Shown here: positions 1 to 11,936 of the stretch, piece after piece
How positions within the stretch are numbered: the first letter of the stretch is position 1
How the letters are laid out: the number at the start of each line of letters is the position of its first letter
Assembly: GCF_013337285.1 (NCBI RefSeq)
Contig: NZ_SUPW01000006.1
Coordinates: 186,001-250,000, forward strand
Direction: 5' to 3'
DNA: 64,000 bases
Source: Agrobacterium tumefaciens
Lineage (GTDB): Bacteria > Pseudomonadota > Alphaproteobacteria > Rhizobiales > Rhizobiaceae
Notes under the pieces: model-generated
What the model was told of the DNA's origin: nothing
The model's database searches: none
What the model saw: only the letters and a program-made list of their open reading frames with translations
Made by a program: the position numbers and the translations under genes

Positions 1-767
1 GCGTCGATGGAATCCCTGAGGATGGCGGCGATGTAGATGATGCTGCGGTCGGGATCCATGACGTCGCGGTAGATTTCCTTCGGCCTGTCCGCCGAGAGTT
101 TCGGCAGGCCGCTCGTCCTGTTCACGAGATCGGTGACCTGCAGCGCCGTCAGCGGGCTGATCTGGCCAAGTCCGAAGGTCTGACCGGCATAAAAGGGCTG
201 GAAGAAGGCACGCTGGAACGAGATGGCCTCATAGCTCGCACCATCCACGACCTTGCCGCGGAAGTCCTCGTCCCACACGGTGTCGCGGCAGCTCCATTGT
301 TCGGAGGTGGTGGCAAGCGGCTCGCATGACTGAAATTCAGGCCTTTGGAGGAAGGTCTTCAGGGAAACGCCATTATAGCTGAACTTGATATCGAGTTCGG
401 CGTAGGAAATGGCCTTGACGTAATAGGTCTGCAGGCGATCCACGGCCGAGACGTTGAAGGTATGTTCTCCGACGATGGCGCCGACAATGTGGATCGGATC
501 GATGCCATAGGCCGCGGCGGCCCTCTTGATCTTGCTGAGAAGGGCGGGTTCACTGTTTAGAAGATCGATCGTCTTGCCGAACTTTTCCTCGTAGGTCGTG
601 TAGAAAGCCTTGGTCCGGATCGCCGAGGCGCGTGGTATTTCCGGCTGCTCGGCGGAGCGATTTCCGGGAGGAACGACGGTCATCTGCTGCGCGACGGCGT
701 AAGAAGGAAGGCAGGCCAGCGTCATGATGAGGGTGGCTGTGCGGGTGATCTTCGCAAACAGGCTCAT
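1..767 (-). CDS. Exported DUF1402-like protein, C-terminus cut by window edge
   Basis: The reading frame is open from the ATG at 767 down to base 1, so the C-terminal part lies outside the window. The first 27 residues (MSLFAKITRT... ending SYAVAQ) form a clear signal peptide, so the protein is probably periplasmic. The mature part contains IVGEHTFNVSAVDRLQTYYVK and later QTFGLGQISPLTALQ, which recall lytic-transglycosylase-like folds; from memory the whole resembles the rhizobial DUF1402 family, of unknown function. An in-frame ATG at 794 has a GAAAGG sequence upstream and would lengthen the signal n-region by nine residues. I preferred 767 because it gives a normal signal peptide. It is divergent from the peptidase gene at 998. 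Confidence 0.7.
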   Translation of the reverse strand, partial: MSLFAKITRTATLIMTLACLPSYAVAQQMTVVPPGNRSAEQPEIPRASAIRTKAFYTTYEEKFGKTIDLLNSEPALLSKIKRAAAAYGIDPIHIVGAIVGEHTFNVSAVDRLQTYYVKAISYAELDIKFSYNGVSLKTFLQRPEFQSCEPLATTSEQWSCRDTVWDEDFRGKVVDGASYEAISFQRAFFQPFYAGQTFGLGQISPLTALQVTDLVNRTSGLPKLSADRPKEIYRDVMDPDRSIIYIAAILRDSID

Positions 768-971
768 GCAACAGTCTCTGTAACGGGGATTCATCGTGGT
801 TGTGGGCCTTTCTTAGGCAGGCCATCCACGCATGGCAAGTTTGCCGCCGCTCACATTCCCGTTGTTGGCGATTGTGAAAGGGGTCGCACAATCCGGCGGT
901 AACAGGTGCGCCAATTTTCGGGATCGTTAAAAGTCGAGCGGTTTGTTTCATTTGAACTCAAACCGGCAGCG

Positions 972-1006
972 ATAGGTCATGTCCTCAGGAGATGGACATG
1001 ACCTAT
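972..1006 (+). promoter_or_regulatory. Perfect 13-bp hairpin containing the start codon of the next gene
   Basis: ATAGGTCATGTCC (972-984) and GGACATGACCTAT (994-1006) are exact reverse complements, separated by nine bases. The loop carries the AGGAG ribosome binding site (987-991) and the 3' arm contains the chosen ATG (998-1000). In the transcript the start codon would be base-paired. The same symmetry could instead be a protein-binding operator in DNA. Confidence 0.7.
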
Positions 1007-1666
1007 TTCAACAAATTGCTGCAGGCATGTTTTGTTCTGACCGTTGCCGGTCTGCTTTCACCGGCAGAGGCTTCGCCTTCGATGGTGACGGGCGCAATCA
1101 CCTCGCAGCCGGTGGGGCATTACGAATTCTGCCAGCGGCATTCGGCCGAGTGCCAGCCCGTGAAGGCCATGCCACCGCTTCATCTCACGCCCGACAACTG
1201 GAAAACCATGGTTTCGGTCAACAGCGCGGTCAATGTCGAAATCGACCAGCGTTCCGATATGGAAGTATGGGGTTACGAGGACTATTGGGAATATCCCTAT
1301 AAGGGCGCTGGCGATTGCGACGACCTCGTGCTGGAAAAGCGCAAGCGGCTGATGAATATCGGTCTGCCGGCCTCCAACCTGCTGATCACCGTCGTCCGCG
1401 ACGAGCGGGGGGATGGCCATGCCGTGCTCACGGTGAGGACGGATCGCGGTGATTTCATCCTCGATAATATGAAGCCGACAATCCTTCGCTGGGACGAAAC
1501 GCACTATAGCTATCTCAAGCGTCAATCCACCGAAAATGCCGGTCGCTGGGTGGATATTGATGGCTCGGGTTCGCCGGCCATCGCTGCGCGGGAGGTCGAC
1601 CGTGGCACCGCGATACCCGCGACCACCACCCGCCGCAACATCATCGATCTGTTCAGGAACCGCTGA
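998..1666 (+). CDS. Periplasmic transglutaminase-like cysteine peptidase (BTLCP/DUF920 family)
   Basis: This 222-residue protein starts with a signal peptide (about residues 1-26, ending SPAEAS). The mature part has the bacterial transglutaminase-like triad: Cys107 in GAGDCDDL, His141 in GDGHAVLTV and Asp156 in GDFILDN. Members of this family are exported proteases or amidases that in some bacteria process surface adhesins; no partner protein is encoded nearby, so the substrate is unknown. The ATG at 998 sits six bases after AGGAG; the in-frame ATG at 992 touches that site and is unlikely. The start lies inside the hairpin described at 972-1006, so translation may be controlled. Family call is firm; role is inference. 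Confidence 0.8.
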   Translation: MTYFNKLLQACFVLTVAGLLSPAEASPSMVTGAITSQPVGHYEFCQRHSAECQPVKAMPPLHLTPDNWKTMVSVNSAVNVEIDQRSDMEVWGYEDYWEYPYKGAGDCDDLVLEKRKRLMNIGLPASNLLITVVRDERGDGHAVLTVRTDRGDFILDNMKPTILRWDETHYSYLKRQSTENAGRWVDIDGSGSPAIAAREVDRGTAIPATTTRRNIIDLFRNR

Positions 1667-1673
1667 AGCGGTT

Positions 1674-2767
<1,094 letters not shown>

Positions 2768-2771
<4 letters not shown>

Positions 2772-3595
2772 TTGAGTGCTCCTGAGGTCAGGCCGGATAC
2801 GATGCGGCGCTGCAAGAGAATGAAGAGGGCGAGAATGGGCGTCACATACATGGTCGCATAGGCCATGATGTTGTTCCATTCGCTGGTATTGGGGCCCATG
2901 AAGGAATTGAGGCCGACGCTGGCGGGCTGCAATTCGGCCGCCTGTATCATCGATTTCGAATAGACGAATTCGCCGAAGGCCTGCATGAAGATGAGGATGG
3001 CGCTGACGAGAATGCCGTTTCTGGCAAGCGGCAGCACGATGTTGAAAAATGCGCCGACGCGGGAATTGCCGTCCACCAGCGCCGCCTCTTCCAGCTCCTG
3101 CGGCACGGCCATGAAGGTGGCGCGCACCAGGACGACGAAGAAGGGCATGCTTTTCGCCGCAATGGCGAGGATGACCGACAGGCGCGGATAATCCAGAAGC
3201 CCGAATTGCGAGAAGCCGACGAAGATCGGTGTGATCATCAGCGATGCTGGCAGAACCTGGAGCATGAGGATGAGGAACAGACCGATATCCACCCAGACAT
3301 TGCGATAGCGGGCCAGCACATAGGCGCAACCGACACCGAGAATGGTGATCAACAGCACGGCGCCGGAGGCGATCAGCACCGAATTCCAGAGATATCGGCC
3401 CATGTTGCGGCTTTGCCAGACATAGGAATAGGTCTGCCATTGCGGGTCTGTAGGCCAGAAACCGGGTGGATTGGCGAACATCTCCGAGCCGCTTTTAAGC
3501 GAGGTCAGATACATCCAGTAAAGCGGGAAGAGATAGATGATGGCGAGCACGATGGCGATTGCCAGCATCAGACGGTTGCGGTTGGTGGTGCTCAT
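2768..3595 (-). CDS. Sugar ABC importer permease (MalG type)
   Basis: This 275-residue inner-membrane protein has about six hydrophobic segments, starting with LAIAIVLAIIYLFPLYWMYL, and the cytoplasmic EAA loop EEAALVDGNSRVGAFFNIVLPLAR that contacts the ATPase. Both features and the length fit the MalG-type permease of the CUT1 family. It overlaps the upstream permease and the downstream ATPase by four bases each (ATGA). It would form the heteromeric channel with the product of 3592-4494. Confidence 0.92.
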
Positions 3596-4494
3596 CCGCG
3601 CACCTCATGTCGTGTGGAACGCACATAAACGATGGAAGCCAGCATGACGAAAACGATCATGATGACGGAGATCGTCGCGCCCTTGCCGAAATCATATTGT
3701 CGGAACGACAGGTCCCAGGCCCAATATTGCGCCACGTTGGAACTGTTGTTCGGCCCGCCATCGGTAATGGCGGCGAAAAGATCGAATTGTTGCAGGGTGA
3801 AGATCAGCCCGAGCGAGACGATCGCGCCGATGGTGGAGCGCATCATCGGCAGGGTGATGGTGTAGAAGCGCTGCCAGGCATTGGCGCCATCAAGCTCCGC
3901 CGCTTCGTAAAGATCGCCGGGGATTGAGGCGAGGCCGACGGAAAGCAGGATCATGTTGAAGGAGGTGCCGAGCCAGATATTGGCGATGACGACGGCCCAG
4001 AGCGAAAAATTCGCATCCGAACGCCAGAAGATATTGCCTGAAATCAGACCGCTCTCCCGCAGGAAGAAATTCAGCACGCCGAAGTCGCCGGACAGGATCC
4101 AGTTCCAGATGGCGCCGACGACGAGGCCGGGCATGACCCAGGACACGAGGAACAGGCCGCGCAGCCAGGTGGCGCCGGGAAAATTCACCCAGAAGAACAG
4201 CGCCAGCCCAAAGCCGATGGCGAATTGTCCGGCAATCGAGGCGACCACGAAAGTGACGGTGTTCATCAGGATCGGCAGGGTCTCCGGCTGCCGGAACAGA
4301 TCGACGTAATTCTTGAAGCCAACGAATGGGCGCACGAAGGTGCCCAGGCTGAACATGTCAACTTCCTGAAAGCTCATGACAATGTTGTAGAGCAGCGGCA
4401 GACCCGCCATGACGAACAGGAAACTTAAAGGCAGGGCGACAAGGACAATGTCGAAACCGCGACCGTCACTGACGCTGGAAAACAGTTTTTTCAT
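3592..4494 (-). CDS. Sugar ABC importer permease (MalF type)
   Basis: The 300-residue protein has an N-terminal transmembrane segment (VLVALPLSFLFVMAGLPLLY) followed by the permease domain with the EAA motif EAAELDGANAWQRFYTITLP. It pairs with the MalG-type permease next to it. The ATG at 4494 was chosen because GAGG lies eight bases upstream; the frame is open for 20 more codons without a binding site. It follows the binding-protein gene after a 113-base spacer that contains a stem-loop. Confidence 0.92.
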   Translation of the reverse strand: MKKLFSSVSDGRGFDIVLVALPLSFLFVMAGLPLLYNIVMSFQEVDMFSLGTFVRPFVGFKNYVDLFRQPETLPILMNTVTFVVASIAGQFAIGFGLALFFWVNFPGATWLRGLFLVSWVMPGLVVGAIWNWILSGDFGVLNFFLRESGLISGNIFWRSDANFSLWAVVIANIWLGTSFNMILLSVGLASIPGDLYEAAELDGANAWQRFYTITLPMMRSTIGAIVSLGLIFTLQQFDLFAAITDGGPNNSSNVAQYWAWDLSFRQYDFGKGATISVIMIVFVMLASIVYVRSTRHEVRG

Positions 4495-4570
4495 GAAACA
4501 TCCTCGCAAGCTCCGCTTGGGGCCGCCGCCGCATTTTGCGACAGGCGACCCCACCGGGAGGAACCCTGCG

Positions 4571-4600
4571 GATGGGCGTCGGATATTCCGCTCGCCCGTC
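4571..4600 (-). other. Intercistronic stem-loop after the binding-protein gene
   Basis: GATGGGCG (4571-4578) pairs with CGCCCGTC (4593-4600) with one wobble pair. It lies eight bases beyond the stop of the binding-protein gene and before the permease gene. No T tract follows, so it looks like an mRNA stabiliser or partial attenuator, not a full terminator. Confidence 0.45.
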
Positions 4601-4607
4601 CATTCAA

Positions 4608-6805
<2,198 letters not shown>

Positions 6806-6817
6806 GTCTTTCAGTCC

Positions 6818-7852
6818 TTATGCTGCAATGGAAACACGCTGGCCGAGGCGGGCGCTTTCGATCGCGCCGATCACCATGGCAAGGCTGTTGATGTTGTCGA
6901 AAGAGGCTGTCTCCGGCATCCGGCCGGTGCGGATGGATTCGAGGAACGAGAGAATGACGCTGGCGTGGCCGCGTGTATCTTGTTCAGAAATGGCATCGGA
7001 AACGTTTACGGTCGCAGATCCTCGCAACAGACCCTGTTCATCACCCGCTACGGAAGCCGAAAAACCGTCTTCTCCATCCCAGAGAATCATTCCCTTCGAG
7101 CCGATCAGCCGCCAACGGGCTTCCCAGCTGGTTCTTTCACCCTCGGCGCACCAGGAGCCTCGATAGGTGAAGACCACATCGTTGGAGAATTCGAAAATGG
7201 CATTGGCGCTTGCCCCGTGGGCATACCAGGAACCGGCCGGGTTCTTTTCCACGCAAAAGACGGCGAGGGGCTTCTCATTGGCGACAAAACGGGCGGCATC
7301 AAAGGTATGGATCGCCATGTCGAGAAGCAGGACGTTCTTCATCTCCTCACGGAAGCCACCGAAATGAGGGCCAAGGAAAAAATCACAATGGATGGCCGTC
7401 AAATCGCCAATGATGCCGTCTTCCACGGCGCGTCGTAGCCGCCGGATACCAGCCACGAACCGCCGATTTTGCACCACCGCGTGGACTTTACCCGCTTTTT
7501 TGGCCAATTCCACAAGGGTGGCAGCCTCTTCCATCGATGCCGCAAGCGGCTTTTCGCTGAGCACATGGCACCCGGCCTCAAGGCCTGCCGCGACCACCGC
7601 AAAGCGCGCCTGCGGGATGACGACGTCAAATAGAATGTCTGCTTTTGTTTGCGCGAGCACCGCACGGAGATCGGTGCCGATGACCGCGTCCGCCAGCCCG
7701 AATTCTTCTGCCAGCGCGCGGGCTGTGCTCTCGTTCAGATCAACCAGTCCGGCGATCCTGATCGCGCCGGCGATTTCCGGCGTGGATTGAATGGCGCGCA
7801 GCCAGCCCTTGGCCATGGCTCCGCACCCGCATAAAACGGCGTTGAATGTCAT
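6818..7852 (-). CDS. Gfo/Idh/MocA-family NAD(P)-dependent sugar dehydrogenase
   Basis: The 344-residue protein has an N-terminal Rossmann fold (AVLCGCGAMAKGWLRAI) and the family signature VLSEKPLAASMEEA with the conserved EKP, then the C-terminal beta-sheet domain. Such enzymes oxidise or reduce sugars, often at C1 or C3. It is the first gene of the importer operon and begins 46 bases from the operator. GGGGAG precedes the ATG at 7852. A sequence resembling the operator lies inside this gene at 6996-7011. Confidence 0.9.
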   Translation of the reverse strand: MTFNAVLCGCGAMAKGWLRAIQSTPEIAGAIRIAGLVDLNESTARALAEEFGLADAVIGTDLRAVLAQTKADILFDVVIPQARFAVVAAGLEAGCHVLSEKPLAASMEEAATLVELAKKAGKVHAVVQNRRFVAGIRRLRRAVEDGIIGDLTAIHCDFFLGPHFGGFREEMKNVLLLDMAIHTFDAARFVANEKPLAVFCVEKNPAGSWYAHGASANAIFEFSNDVVFTYRGSWCAEGERTSWEARWRLIGSKGMILWDGEDGFSASVAGDEQGLLRGSATVNVSDAISEQDTRGHASVILSFLESIRTGRMPETASFDNINSLAMVIGAIESARLGQRVSIAA

Positions 7853-7897
7853 CTCATCTCCCCGGACTCTTTCGCAAACTCCTCTTTGCGCAGAGCG

Positions 7898-7913
7898 TCG
7901 TAAACGTTTACGA
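7898..7913. promoter_or_regulatory. LacI-family operator, perfect 16-bp palindrome
   Basis: TCGTAAACGTTTACGA is a perfect palindrome with the central CG typical of LacI-family sites. It lies between the importer operon (minus strand, from 7852) and the divergent LacI gene (7992) and covers the expected transcription start of the minus-strand promoter at 7915-7942. It is the likely binding site of the product of 7992-9020. Confidence 0.85.
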
Positions 7914-7914
7914 G

Positions 7915-7942
7915 ACTATGACGATGATGTTAGATATGTCAA
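7915..7942 (-). promoter_or_regulatory. Predicted sigma-70-type promoter of the sugar importer operon
   Basis: On the minus strand TTGACA (7942-7937) is followed after 16 bases by CATAGT (7920-7915), a four-of-six match to the -10 consensus. The start would fall near 7908, inside the palindromic operator, the arrangement expected for direct repression. Confidence 0.6.
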
Positions 7943-7991
7943 GACCGTTAAGGGGCGTGCCGATGGCGCGTCCGGTTTGGGAGGGGAGTGC

Positions 7992-9020
7992 ATGAAAGGA
8001 ATCCGTCAGCTTGCCGATTATCTGGAGATATCGATAGGCACCGTTTCCCGTGCCCTGAACGGTAAGCCCGATGTGAACGAGGAAACGCGCCGCCGCGTTC
8101 TGGAAGCGGCGGAAAAGCTTGGTTATGTCGCCAATCAATCGGGCCGCAGCCTGCGGCAAGGGACCACTAATGTCATCGGCCTGATGACCGGCAGTGACGC
8201 GCAGACAGTGGAAAATTCAGACAACTTCTTCATGGGCGTTACGGATGGCCTGCAAAGCGTGTTTTCCGGCCATAATCTCGATCTCATCGTCCTGCCCTGT
8301 CCGGGGGAGGAAGATCCTGACGAATATCTGAAGCGCATGGTGGCGCGCCGCATGGTTGACGCGATGATCATTTCCTCGACCCGTCGGATCGACAAGCGTG
8401 TTGATTTCCTGAAACAGACGCGTCTGCCCTTCGTCGCTCTGGGCCGCACCTCGTCCAGCACGGACCATGCCTGGATCGATCTCGATTTCGAAGGCGTGGC
8501 GAAAAGCGCCGTCAACCGGCTGGTGGCGGCAGGTCATCGCACCATTGCGGTGGCGGCAGCCGATAACGACATCAACCTCGGTTATGTCTTTCTGGAGGCC
8601 TATAAACGCGCCCTCGAGGAAAACGGCATAACATACGATCCGTCTCTGGTTATCCGCACAAAATCGAGCGAGCAGGGTGGATATCACGCCGCCAGCGAGT
8701 GGCTTCAGATGCGCCCACGACCGACGGCCATCGTGCTGATCTATGAGTTGATGGCGGTCGGTCTTTACCGGCGGCTTGCCGAAGTCGGCCTCAAACCGGG
8801 GCGTGATCTGGCCGTCATCGGCTTTCGTGATGGTCCACGCGGCCAGTTTCTGGAACCGCGCCTGACCAGTTTTCGCATGTCCCTGCATGAGCTTGGCGTA
8901 ACGGTCGCCCAGACGCTTTTATCGACCATGCCGGCCTTTGCGCCCTTCTATCCCGATCAGGCCCGCCATTGCATCTGGCCGATGCTGCTTGTGGCGGGAG
9001 AGAGTGACCTTGCACCTTAG
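7992..9020 (+). CDS. LacI-family transcriptional regulator of the importer operon
   Basis: The 342-residue protein begins with the LacI helix-turn-helix (IRQLADYLEISIGTVSRALNGKPDVNEETRRRV), hinge VANQSGRSLRQGTTNVIGL and a periplasmic-binding-protein-like effector domain. The ATG at 7992 is preceded by GGGAGGGGAG. The hinge has the Leu (SLRQG) that intercalates into the operator CpG in this family. It is divergent from the importer operon and should repress it through the palindrome at 7898-7913 until the sugar or a catabolite binds. Confidence 0.93.
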   Translation: MKGIRQLADYLEISIGTVSRALNGKPDVNEETRRRVLEAAEKLGYVANQSGRSLRQGTTNVIGLMTGSDAQTVENSDNFFMGVTDGLQSVFSGHNLDLIVLPCPGEEDPDEYLKRMVARRMVDAMIISSTRRIDKRVDFLKQTRLPFVALGRTSSSTDHAWIDLDFEGVAKSAVNRLVAAGHRTIAVAAADNDINLGYVFLEAYKRALEENGITYDPSLVIRTKSSEQGGYHAASEWLQMRPRPTAIVLIYELMAVGLYRRLAEVGLKPGRDLAVIGFRDGPRGQFLEPRLTSFRMSLHELGVTVAQTLLSTMPAFAPFYPDQARHCIWPMLLVAGESDLAP

Positions 9021-9062
9021 GCGCCAGCTCCAGAGCATCAGGAGCGGCGGCTCGCCTCTATG

Positions 9063-9941
9063 TCAGAGTTTGTAGTCTTGAATGCTCACGACGCCGAACG
9101 GATTAAATTTGTAACTATCGTCCTCATACCGCCTGTCATTGGACAGGGCGGCATGATGAGCCGTTACGGTCGTTTCCACACCATCGCGCGCCATCTGATC
9201 GGCGATATCGTCCATCAGCGCGGCGATCTTTAATTGCTCCGGATTGGTTGACGGCAGGTTTTCGTCTTTCCGGATAAAGCTCACTTCAATATCAGGCAGC
9301 CCGACCAGATGAAATCCGACGCTTGCCATGCCGTTGGCATCGTCGCCGATCGGTCGGCGTGCGAAAGCGAGACGGCAGGTTCTGGCGAGCGCCAGCAAAT
9401 CACCTGACGCGGCGTCGCTGCGCGACTGTTCGAAAAGCTCTTTCCAGCGCCGCGCTCCATGCGCGACGCCCGCGCTTTCGCCTTTGACGGCGATGGCGCC
9501 GTGGTCAAGCATATGTTGCACGAACTGCAAGGCCGTGGCGGATGTCATGACCGCGTTTTTCGCGTCCATCGACGGGCCGAGCACATAAAGAACCGAGCCA
9601 TGTCCAGCGACAGCCTCTTCGTCAGCCTCCTGATAGGTGTCCGGGTCTACACGGTCCCAGCAGACATTGAAGGATCGCTCCATCCGCTCGTCCGCTTCAT
9701 CCTGCGAATATTCCTCATCGAGACTGAAATCAGCGGCAAATGTGCCGATTGCGGTGCGGGCGTTCTGCTGGAGTGCCGCCAGACCGTTTTCCGCTCCGAG
9801 GAAACACAGAACATGCCGGGGTTTGTATTCGGACCGGGATTCGGCAAAGGCCGATGATTTGCTTGCTGCTTTGCCGAGGGATGGCGCCCCCAGAACGAGA
9901 CCGCCCAAAAATGCGAGAACACCGCGACGCCCTGAATTCAT
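9063..9941 (-). CDS. Exported protein of unknown function
   Basis: I do not recognise this 292-residue protein with confidence. Its N-terminus (MNSGRRGVLAFLGGLVLGAPSLGKA) has two arginines, a hydrophobic stretch and a cleavage site, so it may be exported, perhaps by the Tat route. The body has acidic stretches (DEEYSQDEADERMERSF) and the segment VGFHLVGLPDIEVSFIRKD, which recalls DUF4261-type proteins; this is only a resemblance. It is monocistronic, 42 bases from the convergent LacI gene and downstream of the terminator at 10072-10102. Confidence 0.6.
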   Translation of the reverse strand: MNSGRRGVLAFLGGLVLGAPSLGKAASKSSAFAESRSEYKPRHVLCFLGAENGLAALQQNARTAIGTFAADFSLDEEYSQDEADERMERSFNVCWDRVDPDTYQEADEEAVAGHGSVLYVLGPSMDAKNAVMTSATALQFVQHMLDHGAIAVKGESAGVAHGARRWKELFEQSRSDAASGDLLALARTCRLAFARRPIGDDANGMASVGFHLVGLPDIEVSFIRKDENLPSTNPEQLKIAALMDDIADQMARDGVETTVTAHHAALSNDRRYEDDSYKFNPFGVVSIQDYKL

Positions 9942-10071
9942 CCGCTACCCCCAAATGGCTCCGTCAACAGGATGGGGGAGTTTTATATCGGTATATTCAT
10001 GCAGGCTATATGACAGGCGTCTTTTTTATCGTCTCGCAGCTGTCGAGATTGGTCATACTCGCCAAAAGAAA

Positions 10072-10102
10072 GGTGGCGAAAACGCCTGCGCGTTTCGCCA
10101 CC
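10072..10102 (-). terminator. Intrinsic terminator of the SDR gene
   Basis: GGTGGCGAAAACGC (10072-10085) pairs with GCGTTTCGCCACC (10090-10102) with one bulged base and a four-base loop. On the minus strand the hairpin is followed by TTTCTTTT. It lies 27 bases past the stop of the SDR gene. Confidence 0.75.
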
Positions 10103-10128
10103 ACAGTATCGAAGAAGATCGATCGAGA

Positions 10129-10902
10129 TTATTTGGTGGTGTAACCGCCATTGACCAGAATGGTCTGCCCCGTCATCCACCAACCGTCGGTAACGAGAAA
10201 GCGGATATAGGGAACGATGTCCTCGATATCGGTAAGGCCGGTCTTCGAGAAGCCGGAGAGTGCCGCGGCGCTCTTGTGATAGGCCTGTGCATCCGGCTTC
10301 TCCTGACCGTAGAAAAACGGTGTGTCCATCGGTCCGGGACCGATCGCCGTCACCGAGACGCCACGTTCGCCGAATTCCTTGGCGGCGGCACGGGTGAAGT
10401 GTTCCACTGGCGCCTTTGTGCCGGCATAGCTGGCGTAAAATGGCGTGAAAGCCCCCAGCAGGGAGGTAACGAGGGTGCAGATCTTGCCATTGTCATTGAC
10501 GTGGCGGCCAGCCTGCTGGAGGAAAAAGAAGGCCGACTTGGCGTTGACGGCGGTCATCTCGTCATATTCGGCTTCCGATGTTTCGAGGATCGGTTTCTTC
10601 AGGACCTTACCGACCGTGTTGATGGCGATATCCGGCCGGCCGATGGCGGCGACGGCATCGGCAAACAATTTTTCGACCGCACCTGCCGTGGTGAGATCGG
10701 CCTGGAGGGCAACGGCCTGCGCGCCGGCTGCCTTCATGGCCGCCACGGTTGCGTCGGCATCGGCCTTTGTGGCGGGGCTGTTATAGTGGATGGCGATTGC
10801 GCCTGCGCCCTGGCTGGCGAAATCGCGTGCGATCAGCCCGCCGAGGTTTTTCGCGCCGCCGGCGATGATGACTGTTTTACCTTTGATGGAATGGTCGGTC
10901 AT
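10129..10902 (-). CDS. Short-chain dehydrogenase/reductase
   Basis: The 257-residue protein has the SDR nucleotide site AGGAKNLGG (variant of TGxxxGxG, residues 14-22), the NTVG motif at 95-98 and the catalytic residues Asn120, Ser147, Tyr159 and Lys163 (YAGTK). It would oxidise or reduce an alcohol or keto group using NAD(P). AGGAGG precedes the ATG at 10902. It is divergent from a LysR-type gene and separated from it by a palindrome, so that regulator probably controls it. The substrate is unknown. Confidence 0.88.
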   Translation of the reverse strand: MTDHSIKGKTVIIAGGAKNLGGLIARDFASQGAGAIAIHYNSPATKADADATVAAMKAAGAQAVALQADLTTAGAVEKLFADAVAAIGRPDIAINTVGKVLKKPILETSEAEYDEMTAVNAKSAFFFLQQAGRHVNDNGKICTLVTSLLGAFTPFYASYAGTKAPVEHFTRAAAKEFGERGVSVTAIGPGPMDTPFFYGQEKPDAQAYHKSAAALSGFSKTGLTDIEDIVPYIRFLVTDGWWMTGQTILVNGGYTTK

Positions 10903-10991
10903 GGGGTTGGCCTCCTGCCGGTGCGCAGCCATGCTTGCTGCGCTTTCATGCCGTAAAGATATCGTCTAGAATTGCGCAATAAAGACTGTCA

Positions 10992-11012
10992 TTCTGACAT
11001 GACTTGTCAGAA
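10992..11012. promoter_or_regulatory. Inverted repeat, probable LysR-family binding site
   Basis: TTCTGACA (10992-10999) and TGTCAGAA (11005-11012) are exact reverse complements separated by five bases. The symmetric centre and the divergent LysR/SDR arrangement fit a LysR-type operator. Its position upstream of 11037 supports the TTG start chosen for the regulator. Confidence 0.65.
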
Positions 11013-11036
11013 AATCCGCACAGTGAAGGATGTCCA

Positions 11037-11936
11037 TTGGATCGCGTCGACCTGTTCCGTATCTTTGCGCGTGTCGTAGACTGCGCGAGTTTCACGCGGG
11101 CCGCCGATACGCTCGGCATTCCGCGCTCCTCGGTTTCGGCGGCGGTGCAGGAGCTGGAGGCGCGCGTTGGTGCACGCCTGCTCAACCGCACCACGCGCAA
11201 GGTCTCTCCAACCGAGGATGGGTCGGCTTTTTACGAGCGGTGCCAGCGGCTGATCGCCGATGTCGAAGATGCGGAAAACCTGTTCCGGCAAAGCGCGGCG
11301 CAACCCTCGGGGCGGCTGCGGATCGATGTGCCGGGCCGGATCGGTCGGTTGGTCATCGCACCCGCCTTGCCGGAATTTCTCGACCTTTACCCGCAGATCG
11401 ACATCAGTCTCGGCGTGACGGACCGGGCCGTCGATCTGGTGGAGGACAATATCGATTGCGTGCTGCGCGTCGGTGCGCTCAGCGATTCCGGCCTCATCGC
11501 AAGGCCGATCGGCAAGCTGCCGCTGATCAATGTCGCAAGCCCCGTCTATCTGAAGCGTCACGGCACGCCGCAGCTTCCCCATGATCTTTCCCGCCACTGG
11601 GCCGTCAACTACGCGTCGCCCTCCAGCGGGCGTGTGGAAAACTGGGAGTGGCTCGAAGGCGAGGCGCTGCATTCGGTTTCCATGCGCGGCCGCGTCACCG
11701 TCAACAATGCCGAGGCCTACATCGCCTGCTGTCTGGCCGGTCTCGGCTTGATCCAGATACCTGCTTATGATGTCAGGCCGCACCTCGAGAGCGGTGAACT
11801 GGTCGAGATCATGCCTGCCCATCGGGCTGAACCGATGCCGATGACGCTGCTTTATCCGCATCGCCGGCATCTGTCGCGGCGATTGCAGGTCTTTGCGGAC
11901 TGGCTGGAAGCTCTGTTACGGCGGCAGCTTCTCTAG
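11037..11936 (+). CDS. LysR-family transcriptional regulator
   Basis: The 299-residue protein has the LysR N-terminal winged helix (FARVVDCASFTRAADTLGIPRSSVSAAVQELEARVGARLLNRTTRKVSPTEDG) and a substrate-binding domain with IDVPGRIGRLVIAPALPEFL and VLRVGALSDSGLIARP, typical of the CrgA/AaeR-like subgroup. I chose the TTG at 11037 because AAGGA lies six bases upstream; an in-frame TTG at 11004 lies within the palindrome and has no clear binding site. It probably regulates the divergent SDR gene. Confidence 0.9.
   Translation: MDRVDLFRIFARVVDCASFTRAADTLGIPRSSVSAAVQELEARVGARLLNRTTRKVSPTEDGSAFYERCQRLIADVEDAENLFRQSAAQPSGRLRIDVPGRIGRLVIAPALPEFLDLYPQIDISLGVTDRAVDLVEDNIDCVLRVGALSDSGLIARPIGKLPLINVASPVYLKRHGTPQLPHDLSRHWAVNYASPSSGRVENWEWLEGEALHSVSMRGRVTVNNAEAYIACCLAGLGLIQIPAYDVRPHLESGELVEIMPAHRAEPMPMTLLYPHRRHLSRRLQVFADWLEALLRRQLL

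Noticed and set aside
2772-3440. In-frame extension that would fuse the ATPase of the first importer to a long N-terminal part
   Set aside because: The extension is an out-of-frame reading of the MalG-type permease. The ATG at 2771 has the usual ATGA overlap and gives a normal ATPase length.
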